Shown: one piece after another, positions 47,301 through 55,140 of the stretch
Position numbering within the stretch: the stretch's first letter is position 1
How the letters are laid out: the number at the start of each line of letters is the position of its first letter
Notes under the pieces: model-generated
Seen by the model: only the letters and a program-made list of their open reading frames with translations
The model's database searches: none
What the model was told of the DNA's origin: nothing
Position numbers and translations under genes: made by a program
Assembly: GCA_903813345.2 (NCBI GenBank)
Contig: CAIIXF020000010.1
Location: forward strand, 19,853,181 to 19,917,180
DNA: 64,000 bases
Direction: 5' to 3'
Origin: Owenia fusiformis
Lineage: Eukaryota > Annelida > Polychaeta > Sabellida > Oweniidae

Positions 47301-50300
47301 AGCCATTTTGGTCCAGTGAGTTAACTATACTTGTAAAAGAACGTAATAGAAGATGGAATGAATGGCGATGTGTAGGTCGTCCCAGAGAATGCACTAATGA
47401 ATATAGAATACGATATCTTAAAGCTAAGAAACTATTCAGAAAATCTTATAAAGCTGAAGAATATAAATATGAACAGAATGAATTGAAAAGATTGTATGAA
47501 TTGGAGGATTTAAATCCCCGGATGTATTGGCATTTGGTGCAAAAAAGCCGAGGTGGGTGTAAGGCTAACTCTAATTTAATCCGACGTACACATACCAATG
47601 AAATATTGTCAAACCCGAGTGATATTTGTGAAGAATGGCGAAATTACTTTAAAAACCTTGCCACTCCGGGCAATAATCCGAACTTCGATCCCAACCACGA
47701 ATTGGTAGTCAACAACGCCATAGAGCGTATGTTGACTGAATCATTCGATTATGAGGATACCATATTATGTGATCCTTTGACTGATGAAGAGGTCTTAAAT
47801 GCTATTCTTTCCCTGAATTTGAAACGTGCAACTGGTTTTGACGATGTTTCAGCGGAACACCTCCGTTATGGCGGTAAATATGTTTGTTCCATAGTTAAGA
47901 TATTAATACAAAATATAATTGACAATGAATTTATTCCATCAAATTTTCAAATGGGTATTTTATTGCCACTTTTAAAATCAGGTAACCGTGATCCATTAGA
48001 GCAGGACAATTTTAGAGGAATAACTCTCATGACAGTCTTAAGAAAGATCTTTGACAATATCATTCTTAGCAGAAGTAAGCCCACTATTTTAAAACATATT
48101 CCCCAACTGCAGGGGGCGTCACAAGATGGCTGCTCATCGGTTCACACCTCTCTGATTTTGCAAGAAGCAATAGCTCATAATCTCGATAAGGGAGAGAATG
48201 TTTATGTTTGTACAATTGATATTCGTAAAGCCTTTGATACTGTGTATTTGAATGGGCTACTTTTTAAACTATTTAACATAGGTATTAATGGAAAATTGTG
48301 GAGAATACTGCACAAGTCCTACAATAATTACAAATGCATGGTGCGAGTAAGTAACATGCTATCAGATCCATTCGATGTACTCCAGGGGGTCCATCAAGGT
48401 GGGGTCTATTCCATGCTGATGTACCAATTGTTCAATGCTGACTTACTAACTGATTTACAAGCCCTGGGCATAGGTGCATCGGTGGGGGAAATTGATGTCA
48501 CCTGTCCTGCATATGCCGACGATACCTCTTTTCTTACTACTAGTACGACATCTATGAATACATTACTTAATTTAGCTTATAATCACAGTATGAAATGGAG
48601 ATATGAGATTCATCCTGGCAAATGCAATATAATGATTTATGGTAATAGACATCATGCAGTGGAACCAGTGTTTAAAATTGGTAATAGAAATGTTAATGTT
48701 GTTCAGAAACAAATACATGTAGGTATACCATTATCAGTTAATGGTGACATTACTGATTTTATTGACAATGCTATAAGCTCAGGTAAACGGAAATACTATT
48801 CACTCCTCGGGTTGGGTGGCAACTGTGGGGGACTTTGTCCTTTAACAGCATCACGACTGTATTGGGCATTGTCTGTTCCTACAATGCTCTATGGAAGCCC
48901 TTTAATAACATACTCAGGCAGGGACATAGAAAAACTTGAATTAGTACATAGAACAATTGGTAAGCGTATTCAATGCCTACCAAAATTTTCAGACAACATA
49001 TTTGCCACCGAGCCTCTGGGTTGGTTGAATTTAGAATTCAGAATTGTAATAGATAAACTGATGTTTTTCTTAATGCTAATGAAATTGCCAATCAAAAATA
49101 TTTACAAACAAATCCTCATATTTCGAGCCACCGAATTAGAGCATAATGATAATATCGGAGTTGTATCTCCTATTCATACAATTTGGAATACTCTTATAAG
49201 GTTCAATTTGTTGGACACGGCAAAGAACATGTTAAACACTGGTATTTATCCCTCAAAATCAGAGTGGCACAAGTTAGTATTAGGACGGGTAAGATACACT
49301 CAGAAACTTAACTTAATGATTAACTGTACTTTGAAATATTCTACCCATTTGTATATTCGAATAAGATGTTCATTTAAACCACTAATCTGGTGGGTACTGT
49401 GCAACAGATATCCTGATAAATGCATGTATTTTAAACTAATGGTTAAGCTCTTAACTAACCAAACACTGAATGGAAACAATAAATGGGGCAATAAAAAATG
49501 CCTTATATGTAATTCTGGTGAGATTGAGACATTAGAACATTTTACTATATTTTGTAGCTCTTTAGATGCTGAAAGGGTAGCTCTACTAGCACTTTTTAAA
49601 ATGGGAGAAGATAATGTACTCCAGATTTTTAAAGAGGATGATGATTTTAATATGATTTTAAAGGCCAAGGCAATTTATTTTATGTATAAAAAACGCAACA
49701 TGTTGATGTAAATATGTTTGGACAAAATATTGAAAATTGTAATGTACTCACATAGTAATAATGTGGTAATAAAGGATACAATACAATACAATATGGGGAG
49801 AGCAAGACTGTAGCCAGCTTTTGCCAAAAGGAGGAGGGGCCATTTTTAAAAAAGATTCCAGGTGGGTTTGGATTTGACAATTTCGGCCAAAAATCACTTA
49901 AAAAAGTGCTCAAATGGTGAAAGTTGCATAATTTTAAAGAATATTTCAATGAAGGACTTGACACCAGAAATGAGACATTCACCTGATCCCTGAGTTAGTC
50001 CACAGCTGTTAAATTAATTACAAATATTACTGTACCTGTAAGACAAATCTTTAGGATCTTTACAAATTAAACCTGTGTCTGAAACCTCATTCTTGTTTTT
50101 TATTTTATTTTTTATAATGTCTCCCCCTAAAATTGGATTTTCTGACATTTTTATATATAATTTAGATTGACTGGTGCTGGTTTGCTTTTATTATTTTAGG
50201 TTATTTCCACTCGTTAAACTTTATTTTATATTTCAAAACATTGCCATGGTAGCATATTTTTTATGGGCACAATGACCTGAGAACAATGTCAACTTGTCTT

Positions 50301-52131
50301 ATATTGTTCTTTTAAAATTGGTGAAAGATTTTTAGGTAGTATATTCTTAAAAGAAAAACAATAGAGAAAAACATATGATCTTGTAGAATTTGTAGAATAT
50401 GATTTTGTAGAATTTAACATTAATTAATCTGATTGGCAAAGCAAAACAAGGGAGTGAATTTAGATGCTGTAATTGTACATTAGATCCAAATCCGGCAGAT
50501 GATGCTAATCTATTAGTGTTGCGTGCCGAGAAAAATAGATTATTGTCAAGAAAGAATGAAATAACCGCTAATAGTTTCCCCATCAAGGGGGAAGGTGATT
50601 TGTAACATGAGAAGCCATGGTGACTTTTTCTTAAAAACGTAGTTTTCATTTTGAGCAGCTCTAACAGATTGTAGCCAATACATGATTTTTTGTCGTTACT
50701 CACATGCTTTAGATGTTTTTGATTTCGCCATCAGCGCGGTTGATGGATTATTGCTTTTTATGTTTACTTTTCATTCTTTGGCATGAAATTATGTAAATTT
50801 TTGGAAGTTATTTTTAATTTTTTTTTGTTGAACAATGAACATTGTTCATCAGGTGCCTGTTTATACTCATACAACCAAGCTGGTATTTTCCCTTTACTCT
50901 ATTTCCTCCCTCAAATCCCACCTTTCATTCTTTGCCATCTCTTGATATGAGTCAATGTCATTGAATGGATAACTTTTTTTATTATTCTAATGACAATGGA
51001 ATTCAAATGAAACCCTGAATTTAAGAAGCTTTTGGAATTGAATTGTTCTTTCTTGTGCAGTTCTTTGACATAACACCTCTGCTTCCTTATTTGTTAATTC
51101 CAGTACATGTATTTTCGTATTTCCCTCATTGTACAACTCAAAACATAACAACCAAAAAATGTTACTCATTGAAAGTGATAAATCTGAAGGGAATCCAAAT
51201 CCTGTAATATTTGTTTATATTTGGTGGGTGATGATCGTGATTGAGAAAAAAAGCGATATTGTTGTCAGCTTGGTGGTCGGATGGCGTCTCCCTTTTCTCT
51301 CCAGTCATCGTGATCCCAGGAAAACCACTTAACAGATCATTTAAAATTTTATTGCACAATTTTCATTGTATGAAATTCAAGAGCTGATTAACTATTTGGT
51401 GGCCATCTTGCTTTCTGGGTGATGAAGGTGATTGCAAAGTACTATGGACTGGTAGACATTTATGTATAGCATATTCTCATTGGTTGATGGATGGGACTTG
51501 GCAGTATGGTGCATCATACAGATTTGGACCAATAAAACAATATTGAATCATCAGTGTTAATATTATTTTTTGAACATGCCAAACATCACTTCTTTAAAGA
51601 GAGCTTAATTTTATTTCATGAAATAGGCACTGACACACAAGATAATTATACTTTGATTACAGTGTGCTATAATAATCACTAGATAATAATTTGTGAATTA
51701 GTCATTCTATTGATGTATATACTTATAGAAGTCAATATAACTTTTACAGGTAGATTCAGGTGATATTCCTTAATTATCAAATTCAATGAATTACATTATG
51801 GGATATTATGACCTTTTTGCACTCTCTCATGGTGCATTCTTTACATTTTTAATTTTGCCCTTTGCATTTTTTAACATGACTCTACTCACCCTTCCAGGTA
51901 CCATTCGCAATCGTTTAACTTCACTTCTTAAAAGAGAGCTTCGTGGTTCAACTAGACTCTGCACACAGTGTAGACTCTCCTCTGATGATATTTTGCAAAC
52001 ATTTTGTGATCTAGAATACAGGCTCTGAACGCATTTGTGTATTTATCATTTATGCTTATGTATTTCCAGATAAACTAGAAGCCCATGTTCACCAGGGTGC
52101 TAAAAAAGGACTAAGAAAAGTTGTGAGATGA
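23320..52131 (+). CDS. TRIP4: Activating signal cointegrator 1 (ASC-1)
   Basis: Zinc-finger and ASCH-domain subunit of the ASC-1 complex, which acts with the ASCC helicase in ribosome quality control and transcription coactivation. Twelve plus-strand exons: 23320-23399, 24581-24737, 25159-25326, 25528-25657, 26373-26491, 26965-27134, 27516-27846, 28139-28326, 29013-29134, 29469-29572, 30275-30371 and 52070-52131. All join in frame by GT-AG to give 575 residues (human 581). The C2HC5 zinc-finger region is at about residues 178-222 and the ASCH domain at about 425-545 (GMCLSMHQPWASLL onward). The C terminus HQGAKKGL matches human. The exon 2 donor is weak (GTTGGT), with a competing GT four bases downstream. 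Exon 9 is preceded by an array of its own 5' end. Confidence 0.95.
26373..26491 (+). CDS. TRIP4: TRIP4 exon 5, C2HC5 zinc finger
   Basis: Encodes HTCECQ, NNCVGCGRVVCEQEGSGPC and MFCDTL, which place the Cys pairs of the zf-C2HC5 domain in the same order as in human ASC-1. This region binds nuclear receptors and coactivators in the human protein. The last cysteine (VCT) is at the start of exon 6 (26965). Confidence 0.95.
26740..26836. mobile_element. AGCCAG-related MITE, CAGGGGCGTAGCCAG end
   Basis: Begins CAGGGGCGTAGCCAG, then has a G run with 'gtgcgattgcc' and a second G run, and reads out in 'gattgtggcataaacaagcc'. The opposite end is missing or diverged. It matches 34722-34859 in reverse orientation. 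It lies in TRIP4 intron 5. Confidence 0.65.
27516..27846 (+). CDS. TRIP4: TRIP4 exon 7
   Basis: Encodes RTKVIDDESDYFSSDSQWLSK and the helical REEELRAIKHASR segment, the most conserved central block of ASC-1. The open frame continues to a stop at 27906, but a GTAAGA donor at 27847 restores homology and phase with exon 8, so I end the exon at 27846. Confidence 0.92.
28139..28326 (+). CDS. TRIP4: TRIP4 exon 8, start of ASCH domain
   Basis: The first ~40 residues are a variable linker. DDGMCLSMHQPWASLLVKGI then opens the ASCH domain, with the HQPWASLL signature. The donor (AT|GTAAGT) leaves two bases of an isoleucine codon that exon 9 completes. Confidence 0.94.
28562..29012 (+). repeat. 64-bp tandem array derived from the TRIP4 exon 9 acceptor and 5' exon
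   Basis: Eight CCAG acceptors occur at 28564, 28626, 28690, 28753, 28817, 28881, 28945 and 29009, with a period of 62-64 bp. Only the last opens the real exon. Each decoy unit carries a pyrimidine tract, CCAG, about 40 nt of exon 9 sequence (encoding HEGRTW and TPHRG-like residues) and then 'caataactaaatatta', which puts an in-frame TAA after the glycine codon. The first copy is the most diverged. The array therefore contains copies of genuine coding sequence and a genuine splice site. Confidence 0.92.
29013..29134 (+). CDS. TRIP4: TRIP4 exon 9
   Basis: Encodes HEGRTWYTPHRGRLWIAATAKKP, split here as HEGRTWYTPHRG then RLWIAATAKKP, the core of the ASCH fold. The acceptor is CATTTCCAG, with an A in the pyrimidine tract where the seven decoys upstream mostly have TCTTTTCCAG. 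It ends in a GTAAGT donor with one base of the next codon. Confidence 0.93.
30543..30883. mobile_element. MITE with TAGTTAACTCATTGCT ends
   Basis: The left end TAGTTAACTCATTGCTGACC and the reverse complement of the right end, TAGTTTAACTCATTGCTAGCC (one extra T), are inverted repeats about 340 bp apart. An inner near-palindrome, CCAACCCCGAG...CCAACCCTCGGGG, lies near the left end. It is non-coding. Confidence 0.68.
33015..33097. repeat. (AATAC)n microsatellite
   Basis: Imperfect tandem AATAC/AATGC pentamers. The same pentamer forms the 3' tail of the LINE at 49793, so this could be the tail of a severely truncated LINE copy, though no LINE sequence is visible beside it. Confidence 0.85.
34722..34859. 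mobile_element. AGCCAG-related MITE, reverse orientation
   Basis: Contains 'gcttatgccacgatcgcac', a C run, 'ttggcaatcgcacccccc' and the end 'gactacgcccctg'. It is the inverted counterpart of 26740-26836 and also resembles 11379-11505. Confidence 0.65.
35157..35681 (+). pseudogene. 5'-truncated LINE, C-terminal part of ORF2
   Basis: An open frame of about 174 residues with no ATG at its start (it opens on TTG) and no reverse-transcriptase core. It contains QAISRFRLSSHKL and a CxxC...HxxxxC cluster (LCNMCG, then EQHFIMVC), the zinc-knuckle-like C terminus typical of APE-type non-LTR retrotransposon ORF2 proteins. It differs from the intact element at 46274-49711, so it is a separate family. 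A 3' UTR and an AATAAAAGATATATATAG-like tail follow to about 35920. Confidence 0.75.
37600..37776. mobile_element. pogo-like MITE, right half only
   Basis: Ends in CAGATTAGACAGGTTTTACTG followed by TA, preceded by 'gtgaacacctgctaatcaga', matching the right half of 19668-20168. The left end is not found. Confidence 0.6.
38342..38540. repeat. 91-bp tandem duplication
   Basis: TTTCACTTCTTTCC recurs at 38342 and 38433, and partly at 38524. The two full units differ at only a few positions. The ORF across it follows from the duplication. Confidence 0.85.
39154..39271. repeat. Inverted repeat with G/C runs
   Basis: TAGTCTTGCTTCAAGAC with a following C-rich stretch (39154-39189) is mirrored by a G run and GTCTTGAAGCAAGACTA (39230-39271). 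It is probably a small foldback element. Confidence 0.75.
39787..40157. repeat. 27-bp minisatellite, about 14 copies
   Basis: The unit is close to TTGAGGCAAGGTATAGGTG plus TGCATACA. Because 27 is a multiple of three, it stays open in several frames and produces repetitive peptides on both strands (nine-residue periods such as LRQGIGVHT). I regard those as by-products. Confidence 0.9.
42190..42288. repeat. Long palindrome
   Basis: ACGTCATTTC...AATATAGTGAAATATTGGACC on the left is mirrored by GGTCCAATATTTCATTATT...GAAATGACGT on the right, with a centre of 'aaggccaaaggcccaa'. Such hairpins are typical of MITEs or of cruciform-prone loci. A pogo-like element is inserted directly at its right edge. 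Confidence 0.7.
42291..43122. mobile_element. pogo-like element, 832 bp
   Basis: Ends CAGTAAAACCTGTCCGATGG and CAGGTTTTACTG with TA on both sides. The sub-terminal 'ctctgtagggaaaacct' and 'gaacaaggaa' words occur at both ends. The middle (about 42500-43030) looks unrelated and may be a later insertion or an unusual core. No transposase frame. Confidence 0.65.
43446..43715. mobile_element. pogo-like MITE with triplicated left end
   Basis: CAGTAAAACCTGTCTAATTTG occurs at 43446, 43491 and 43534, so the left terminus is tandemly repeated with a 43-45-bp period. The right end is CAGGTTTACTG at 43705-43715. Confidence 0.7.
44611..46236 (+). CDS. LINE ORF1 protein
   Basis: 541 residues. A predicted coiled coil spans about residues 139-193 (heptad-like LESKVRQL, IEVLETEV). 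A compact domain at about 329-407 begins RTLYVSNI and ends WPDPIEVRIW, resembling the RRM-like domain of several LINE ORF1 proteins. The C terminus (about 410-541) is extremely rich in Tyr, Asp, Arg and Asn and is likely disordered. I see no CCHC zinc knuckles. ORF1 proteins bind element RNA and act as chaperones in the ribonucleoprotein. The ATG at 44611 is the first in frame. Confidence 0.85.
   Translation: MDSLDFDMVERTLHKLVEESTETIMIEIDQDYTDSELDVIRERFFEMAQSRVLETCAALFGPLAQREQNQLPSKLKPVRRTGSNRKLMLSKDICDLYLYVNEHLDDFPRSVLSSVSFLPDVKKAKRQAVDTKSKSEQRDHIIRLESKVRQLNTKIVEVESECNKVITTQRKRIEVLETEVSNMSTILDQILLSINVPKSPTKPVIGPNNNSVLETESTPEKSVNPLSTDTNIVIIADKSPKEFVTQTGSIIGAKHQNVNKASPADDETRTEPVQFVPTYSTAVKLGTNAPAVKRHAEPPTRPHLNKATSFPKSARNTTKPLSGLKFERSRTLYVSNIRMDFDDTDTDIEDRVKRHVSSFNVNIVKINVIHNRFNKFRVGCKIDVPESNVDDAMDSENWPDPIEVRIWTRFKNRGQYTDSRPRYDQHQRDGATRTEPGATVNRNNRYPRDNYRQNSDDHDYHSYPRPDYDCDSNGDCYDDDDRQPVDRNGVRNSYDNDNTRYSRVGGTYNDYDEDAWDHRLQDNSHKYFTRYPVSTEYTDHS
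46274..49711 (+). CDS. LINE ORF2: endonuclease and reverse transcriptase
   Basis: 1145 residues, starting 37 bases after the ORF1 stop in a different frame. The N-terminal APE-like endonuclease runs from ACFNLNGF through SEHKL and IIGDVNCHFG to SDH at residues 242-244. The reverse transcriptase contains DNFRGITL, QDGCSSVHTS, TIDIRKAFDTV, GVHQGGVYS and the catalytic YADD at 747-750. A CxxC...HxxxxC cluster begins at Cys1076. This architecture fits the CR1/Jockey/I side of the non-LTR elements; I cannot assign the clade without a tree. All catalytic motifs seen are intact. Confidence 0.93.
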   Translation: MTILKIACFNLNGFNSSKEYLNQLLTEFDVIGVSEHKLYPNNLNKMTNFNKDFKCYAIANKLLNPANCGMIWGSGGVGIFWRTSLQYSVIPMHKLSTDRIICVQIRTPVPTFIMSVYLPQQHCMNDTFSDVLDSLFEFISQAQQTGNVIIIGDVNCHFGTLFPPPRGWGNPTDNARSLFNLCREKGLIVADMNNQAVGPVVSFNSYTHRACMSYIDHCIVSSFLKQYVVKCGLIYEQAANQSDHVPIFLHIDVCDLKYDLNCEDNGSRLAWHKLSKCDIESTYTLASEHMCEQFYNRILNECNGRDNCLDNHQVDYFIDEFCSILKSLSHEFIPTIKYRKHLKPFWSSELTILVKERNRRWNEWRCVGRPRECTNEYRIRYLKAKKLFRKSYKAEEYKYEQNELKRLYELEDLNPRMYWHLVQKSRGGCKANSNLIRRTHTNEILSNPSDICEEWRNYFKNLATPGNNPNFDPNHELVVNNAIERMLTESFDYEDTILCDPLTDEEVLNAILSLNLKRATGFDDVSAEHLRYGGKYVCSIVKILIQNIIDNEFIPSNFQMGILLPLLKSGNRDPLEQDNFRGITLMTVLRKIFDNIILSRSKPTILKHIPQLQGASQDGCSSVHTSLILQEAIAHNLDKGENVYVCTIDIRKAFDTVYLNGLLFKLFNIGINGKLWRILHKSYNNYKCMVRVSNMLSDPFDVLQGVHQGGVYSMLMYQLFNADLLTDLQALGIGASVGEIDVTCPAYADDTSFLTTSTTSMNTLLNLAYNHSMKWRYEIHPGKCNIMIYGNRHHAVEPVFKIGNRNVNVVQKQIHVGIPLSVNGDITDFIDNAISSGKRKYYSLLGLGGNCGGLCPLTASRLYWALSVPTMLYGSPLITYSGRDIEKLELVHRTIGKRIQCLPKFSDNIFATEPLGWLNLEFRIVIDKLMFFLMLMKLPIKNIYKQILIFRATELEHNDNIGVVSPIHTIWNTLIRFNLLDTAKNMLNTGIYPSKSEWHKLVLGRVRYTQKLNLMINCTLKYSTHLYIRIRCSFKPLIWWVLCNRYPDKCMYFKLMVKLLTNQTLNGNNKWGNKKCLICNSGEIETLEHFTIFCSSLDAERVALLALFKMGEDNVLQIFKEDDDFNMILKAKAIYFMYKKRNMLM
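49803..49960. mobile_element. AGCCAG-family MITE, decayed copy
   Basis: Reads 'gtagccagcttttgcc', a G-rich run, 'ggatttgacaatttcggcc' and 'ctcaaatggtgaaa' in family order, with one end lost. It starts about 10 bases after the LINE tail. Confidence 0.65.
51897..51970. repeat. 80-bp dispersed repeat, copy 1 of 3
   Basis: Shares 'cttcacttcttaaaagagag' and 'actagactctg' with 59430-59511 and 59710-59793. Family identity is unknown. Confidence 0.7.
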
Positions 52132-53246
52132 CACGTGGACTGAACAGATAAATTATAGGATACAGCCGAGAATACATGTGGTGTCGGGAAAATTCATCTT
52201 CACAACTATTGGTTACACTCAGCTTCTACTTCCACCGAGAAAATTAGTTAAATTGATAATGACAAGAATGTGAAATTGAAGACTTTGGGCATCTTTCATC
52301 AGAAGGCTTCATTGCTCTTTCAATCAAGAAGTGAAATCAATTGAAGAAGTGAAATCAATCAAAAAGTGAAATCAATACAAATGATGACTTAAAGGTATAT
52401 AGACATAGACAAGACTGTTGAAGTTATCATGTTATTGTTTTATTGCTTCTTTGATAATTGCATGGCTTCAAATTCTTTATTAGTCTTCTATCGTTAATCT
52501 CCATTTTCCTGTATACCCACTCAGAATGAAAATGGAGAGCTACATGGATGTTTTAGTCAGAGAATTTTGGAGGCGAACTAATCTGTTGTTATTTCTCATC
52601 TTAATGGTCTGTTGTCTTTTTGATGATTTGATAAATTCTTGAATTTAACCACTTTTGTTTTATGGCTCGACTAAAGTATCAATATATGCCGAGCTACAGA
52701 GTTAATTTTCCTTGGGGCGAGAGGAGGTAAAATACCCAATTATCTCTAAATGGTTGGTTGGTAACGTTGATTTTTGGACTTCAGATGAAACCCTCGCCCC
52801 TAGGCCCCATAACAAAAATAGAACAATGCTACACATACATATGATATGAAGTATTTGTTATTTATTCTTATATAGAATAAGGTAAAATCCCGCTGTCTCA
52901 TAACTAAAAACGATTATCCATATCAAATTTTTTTCATGAGATATAAAAAATAATTGATAGTGAATATATTTATTACAGTCATAAATAACATTTTATTACT
53001 ATATGTATGTACAGTACATTGCTGTAGTTGATAGATTTCACAGATTAAAGGAATATACTTCGACACACAGTCTTGTGCCTTTGCTTCAGGGTTCTTCAGT
53101 TGTTCATCTAAGGAATGTGAATTTATGAAAAAATATAAAACTGGGTAAAAAAATATGTATGTTATGTCTTTTTGTTACAATGATCTTTCCGTGACAAAGA
53201 ATGTAGTTGAATAGATGTAGGCTAATAATAAAGACAAAGCAGGTTT
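52132..53246 (+). other. TRIP4: Probable TRIP4 3' UTR and flank
   Basis: AT-rich sequence following the TRIP4 TGA. Candidate poly(A) signals are ATTAAA at 53044-53049 and AATAAA at 53227-53232, the latter 15 bases before a repeat block. No other feature is recognised. Confidence 0.4.
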
Positions 53247-54860
53247 TTAGCTCACATGGTGAGCTTTTGCAATCGCTCACTTGTCCGTCTGTCTGTCCGT
53301 CCGTCCGTCCGTCCGTCTGTCTGTCCGTCCGTCAACAATAGTGGCACGTTTTAAAACCTCTGTCGATAGGATTCCTGTTTTAAGTTATTTCTGTTCAACA
53401 TCAATACAGAAAACTCCCCTATGACTCCTGGTTCAAAAGCTCGCCTATTTTCAAAATGGCCGCCATTTTTGTCTCGCGAAATTCACTTTTGACTGGCACG
53501 TTTTAAAACCTCTGTCGATAGGATTCCTGTTTTAAGTTATTTCTGTTCAACATCAATACAGAAAACTCCCCTATGACTCCTGGTTCAAAAGCTCGCCTAT
53601 TTTCAAAATGGCCACCATTTTTGTCTCGCGAAATTCACTTTTGACCCATTTCCTAGCTTTACAAATAATTTCAGGTGTCCTACATTGTAAAAATTTGTGT
53701 CAATGTAAAGAGTAGATATATGAAATAATTTTGTTACAAAAAATCAGCGAAAAATTATATCTATTTTTTTATTTTCAGCCATTTTAGTTAACATTGATTT
53801 GTCCATCTGACTTGTGAAATCCACTTTTCCGTCAACAACAGTGGCACGTTTTAAAACCTCTGTCAATAGGATTCCTGTTTTAAGTTATTTCTGTTCAACA
53901 TCAATACAGAAAACTCCCCTATGACTCCTGGCTCAAAAGCTCGCCTATTTTCAAAATGGCCGCCATTTTTGTCTCGCGAAATTCACTTTTGACCTATTTC
54001 CTAGCTTTACAAATAATTTCAAGTGTCCTACATTGTAAAAATCCATGTCAATGTAAAGAGTAGATGTATGAAATAATTTTGTTACGAAAAATCAGCAAAA
54101 AATTATGTCAATTTTTTTTATTTTCAGCCATTTTAGTTAACATTGATTTGTCCATCTGTCCCGTTTTAAGTTAATTTTGTTCAACATAAATACAAAAAAC
54201 TCTCCTGTGACTCTTGGTTCAAAAGCTCGCCTATTTTCAAGATGGCCACCATTCTTGTCTCGCAAAATTCACTTTTGGCCCATTTCCTAGCTTTACAAAT
54301 AATTTCAGCCGTCCTGCATTGTAGAAAGCCATATCACTGTAAAGAGTAGTTGTATGAAATAATTTTGTTATAAAAAATCGGCAAAATATTACATCCGTTT
54401 TTTTTATTTTCAGCCATTTTAGTTAACATTGATTTGTCCATCTGTCTCGCGAAATCCTTTTTTGGACCATTTGCTTAAAACCTCTGTCGATAGGATTCCA
54501 TTTTCAAGTTATTTTTGTTCAACATCAATACAGAAAACTCCCCTATGACTCCTGGTTCAAAAGCTTGCCTATTTTCAAAATGGTCGCCATTTTTGTCTCG
54601 CGAAATTTCTCGTGAAATAATTTTGTTACTAATAATTGGCAAAAAATTATATCCGTTTCTTTTCAGCCATTTTACTTAACATCAATTTGTCCATCTGTCT
54701 CTCAGTCAGTCCAAAATAGTAGCAAGTGACTTGAAATAATTTTGTTACAAAAAATCAGCAAAAAATTATATCCGTTTTTTTTATTTTCTGTTATTTTAGC
54801 TATCATTCACTTCACTTTTGAGTAACACCATGTGAGCCCAGTACCCATGGTACTAATTTT
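53247..54860. repeat. GTCCGTCC-type repeat block with internal tandem copies
   Basis: Opens with TTAGCTCACATGGTGAGC, followed by a GTCCGTCC/GTCTGTCC run. Blocks containing GGCACGTTTTAAAACCTCTG begin near 53342, 53496 and 53842, with a degenerate one near 54470. Each carries 'caaaatggccgccatttttg' and 'tctcgcgaaattcac'. It ends near 'caccatgtgagccc', which partly mirrors the opening. The left terminus also occurs alone at 15022-15049. Confidence 0.75.
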
Positions 54861-54892
54861 TAGTTTTTTTCATTTAGTTTTTTATGTCACCA

Positions 54893-55030
54893 CATTATGG
54901 TGACATATTATTTTATATAGTCTCCAACTTTGTTGTGGATAGTGTTGGGCATTCGGCGTTTGTTGGTTGGTGTTTGGCATCTGGCAACAAATGGCAGGTG
55001 GTGACATTTTGCATGTTTATGCCTTGTTTT
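54893..55030. repeat. Dispersed repeat, ATGTCACCACA type
   Basis: Starts with the palindrome ATGTCACCACATTATGGTGACAT, and 'caaatggcaggtggtgacat' follows at about 54985. Related copies are at 16260-16378 (reverse) and 63170-63230. Confidence 0.6.
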
Positions 55031-55140
55031 AATGCATATATTAAATATCTTTAGCAGCTTCAGTTAAAAATCACCAGAAAATTTTCTCCAGTTGCTTTTT
55101 GAGAAGCTGTTAACAGAAACTTTATTAGAGCAAGTTTATT

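Larger units (their letters stand above)
44480..49793 (+). mobile_element. Intact APE-type LINE in the TRIP4 last intron
   Basis: A two-ORF non-LTR retrotransposon in the same orientation as TRIP4. ORF1 (44611-46236) and ORF2 (46274-49711) are both uninterrupted. The 3' UTR is only about 80 bases and ends in repeated ATACA units rather than poly(A). The 5' boundary is not determined; I place it near the start of the leader before ORF1. No target duplication was found by eye. The presence of two long open frames implies a recent insertion. Confidence 0.88.
49794..52069. other. TRIP4 last intron, right part
   Basis: Contains a decayed AGCCAG-family MITE (49803-49960) and one copy of an 80-bp dispersed repeat (51897-51970). 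Otherwise it is AT-rich sequence with no exon recognised until the acceptor at 52069. Confidence 0.55.
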
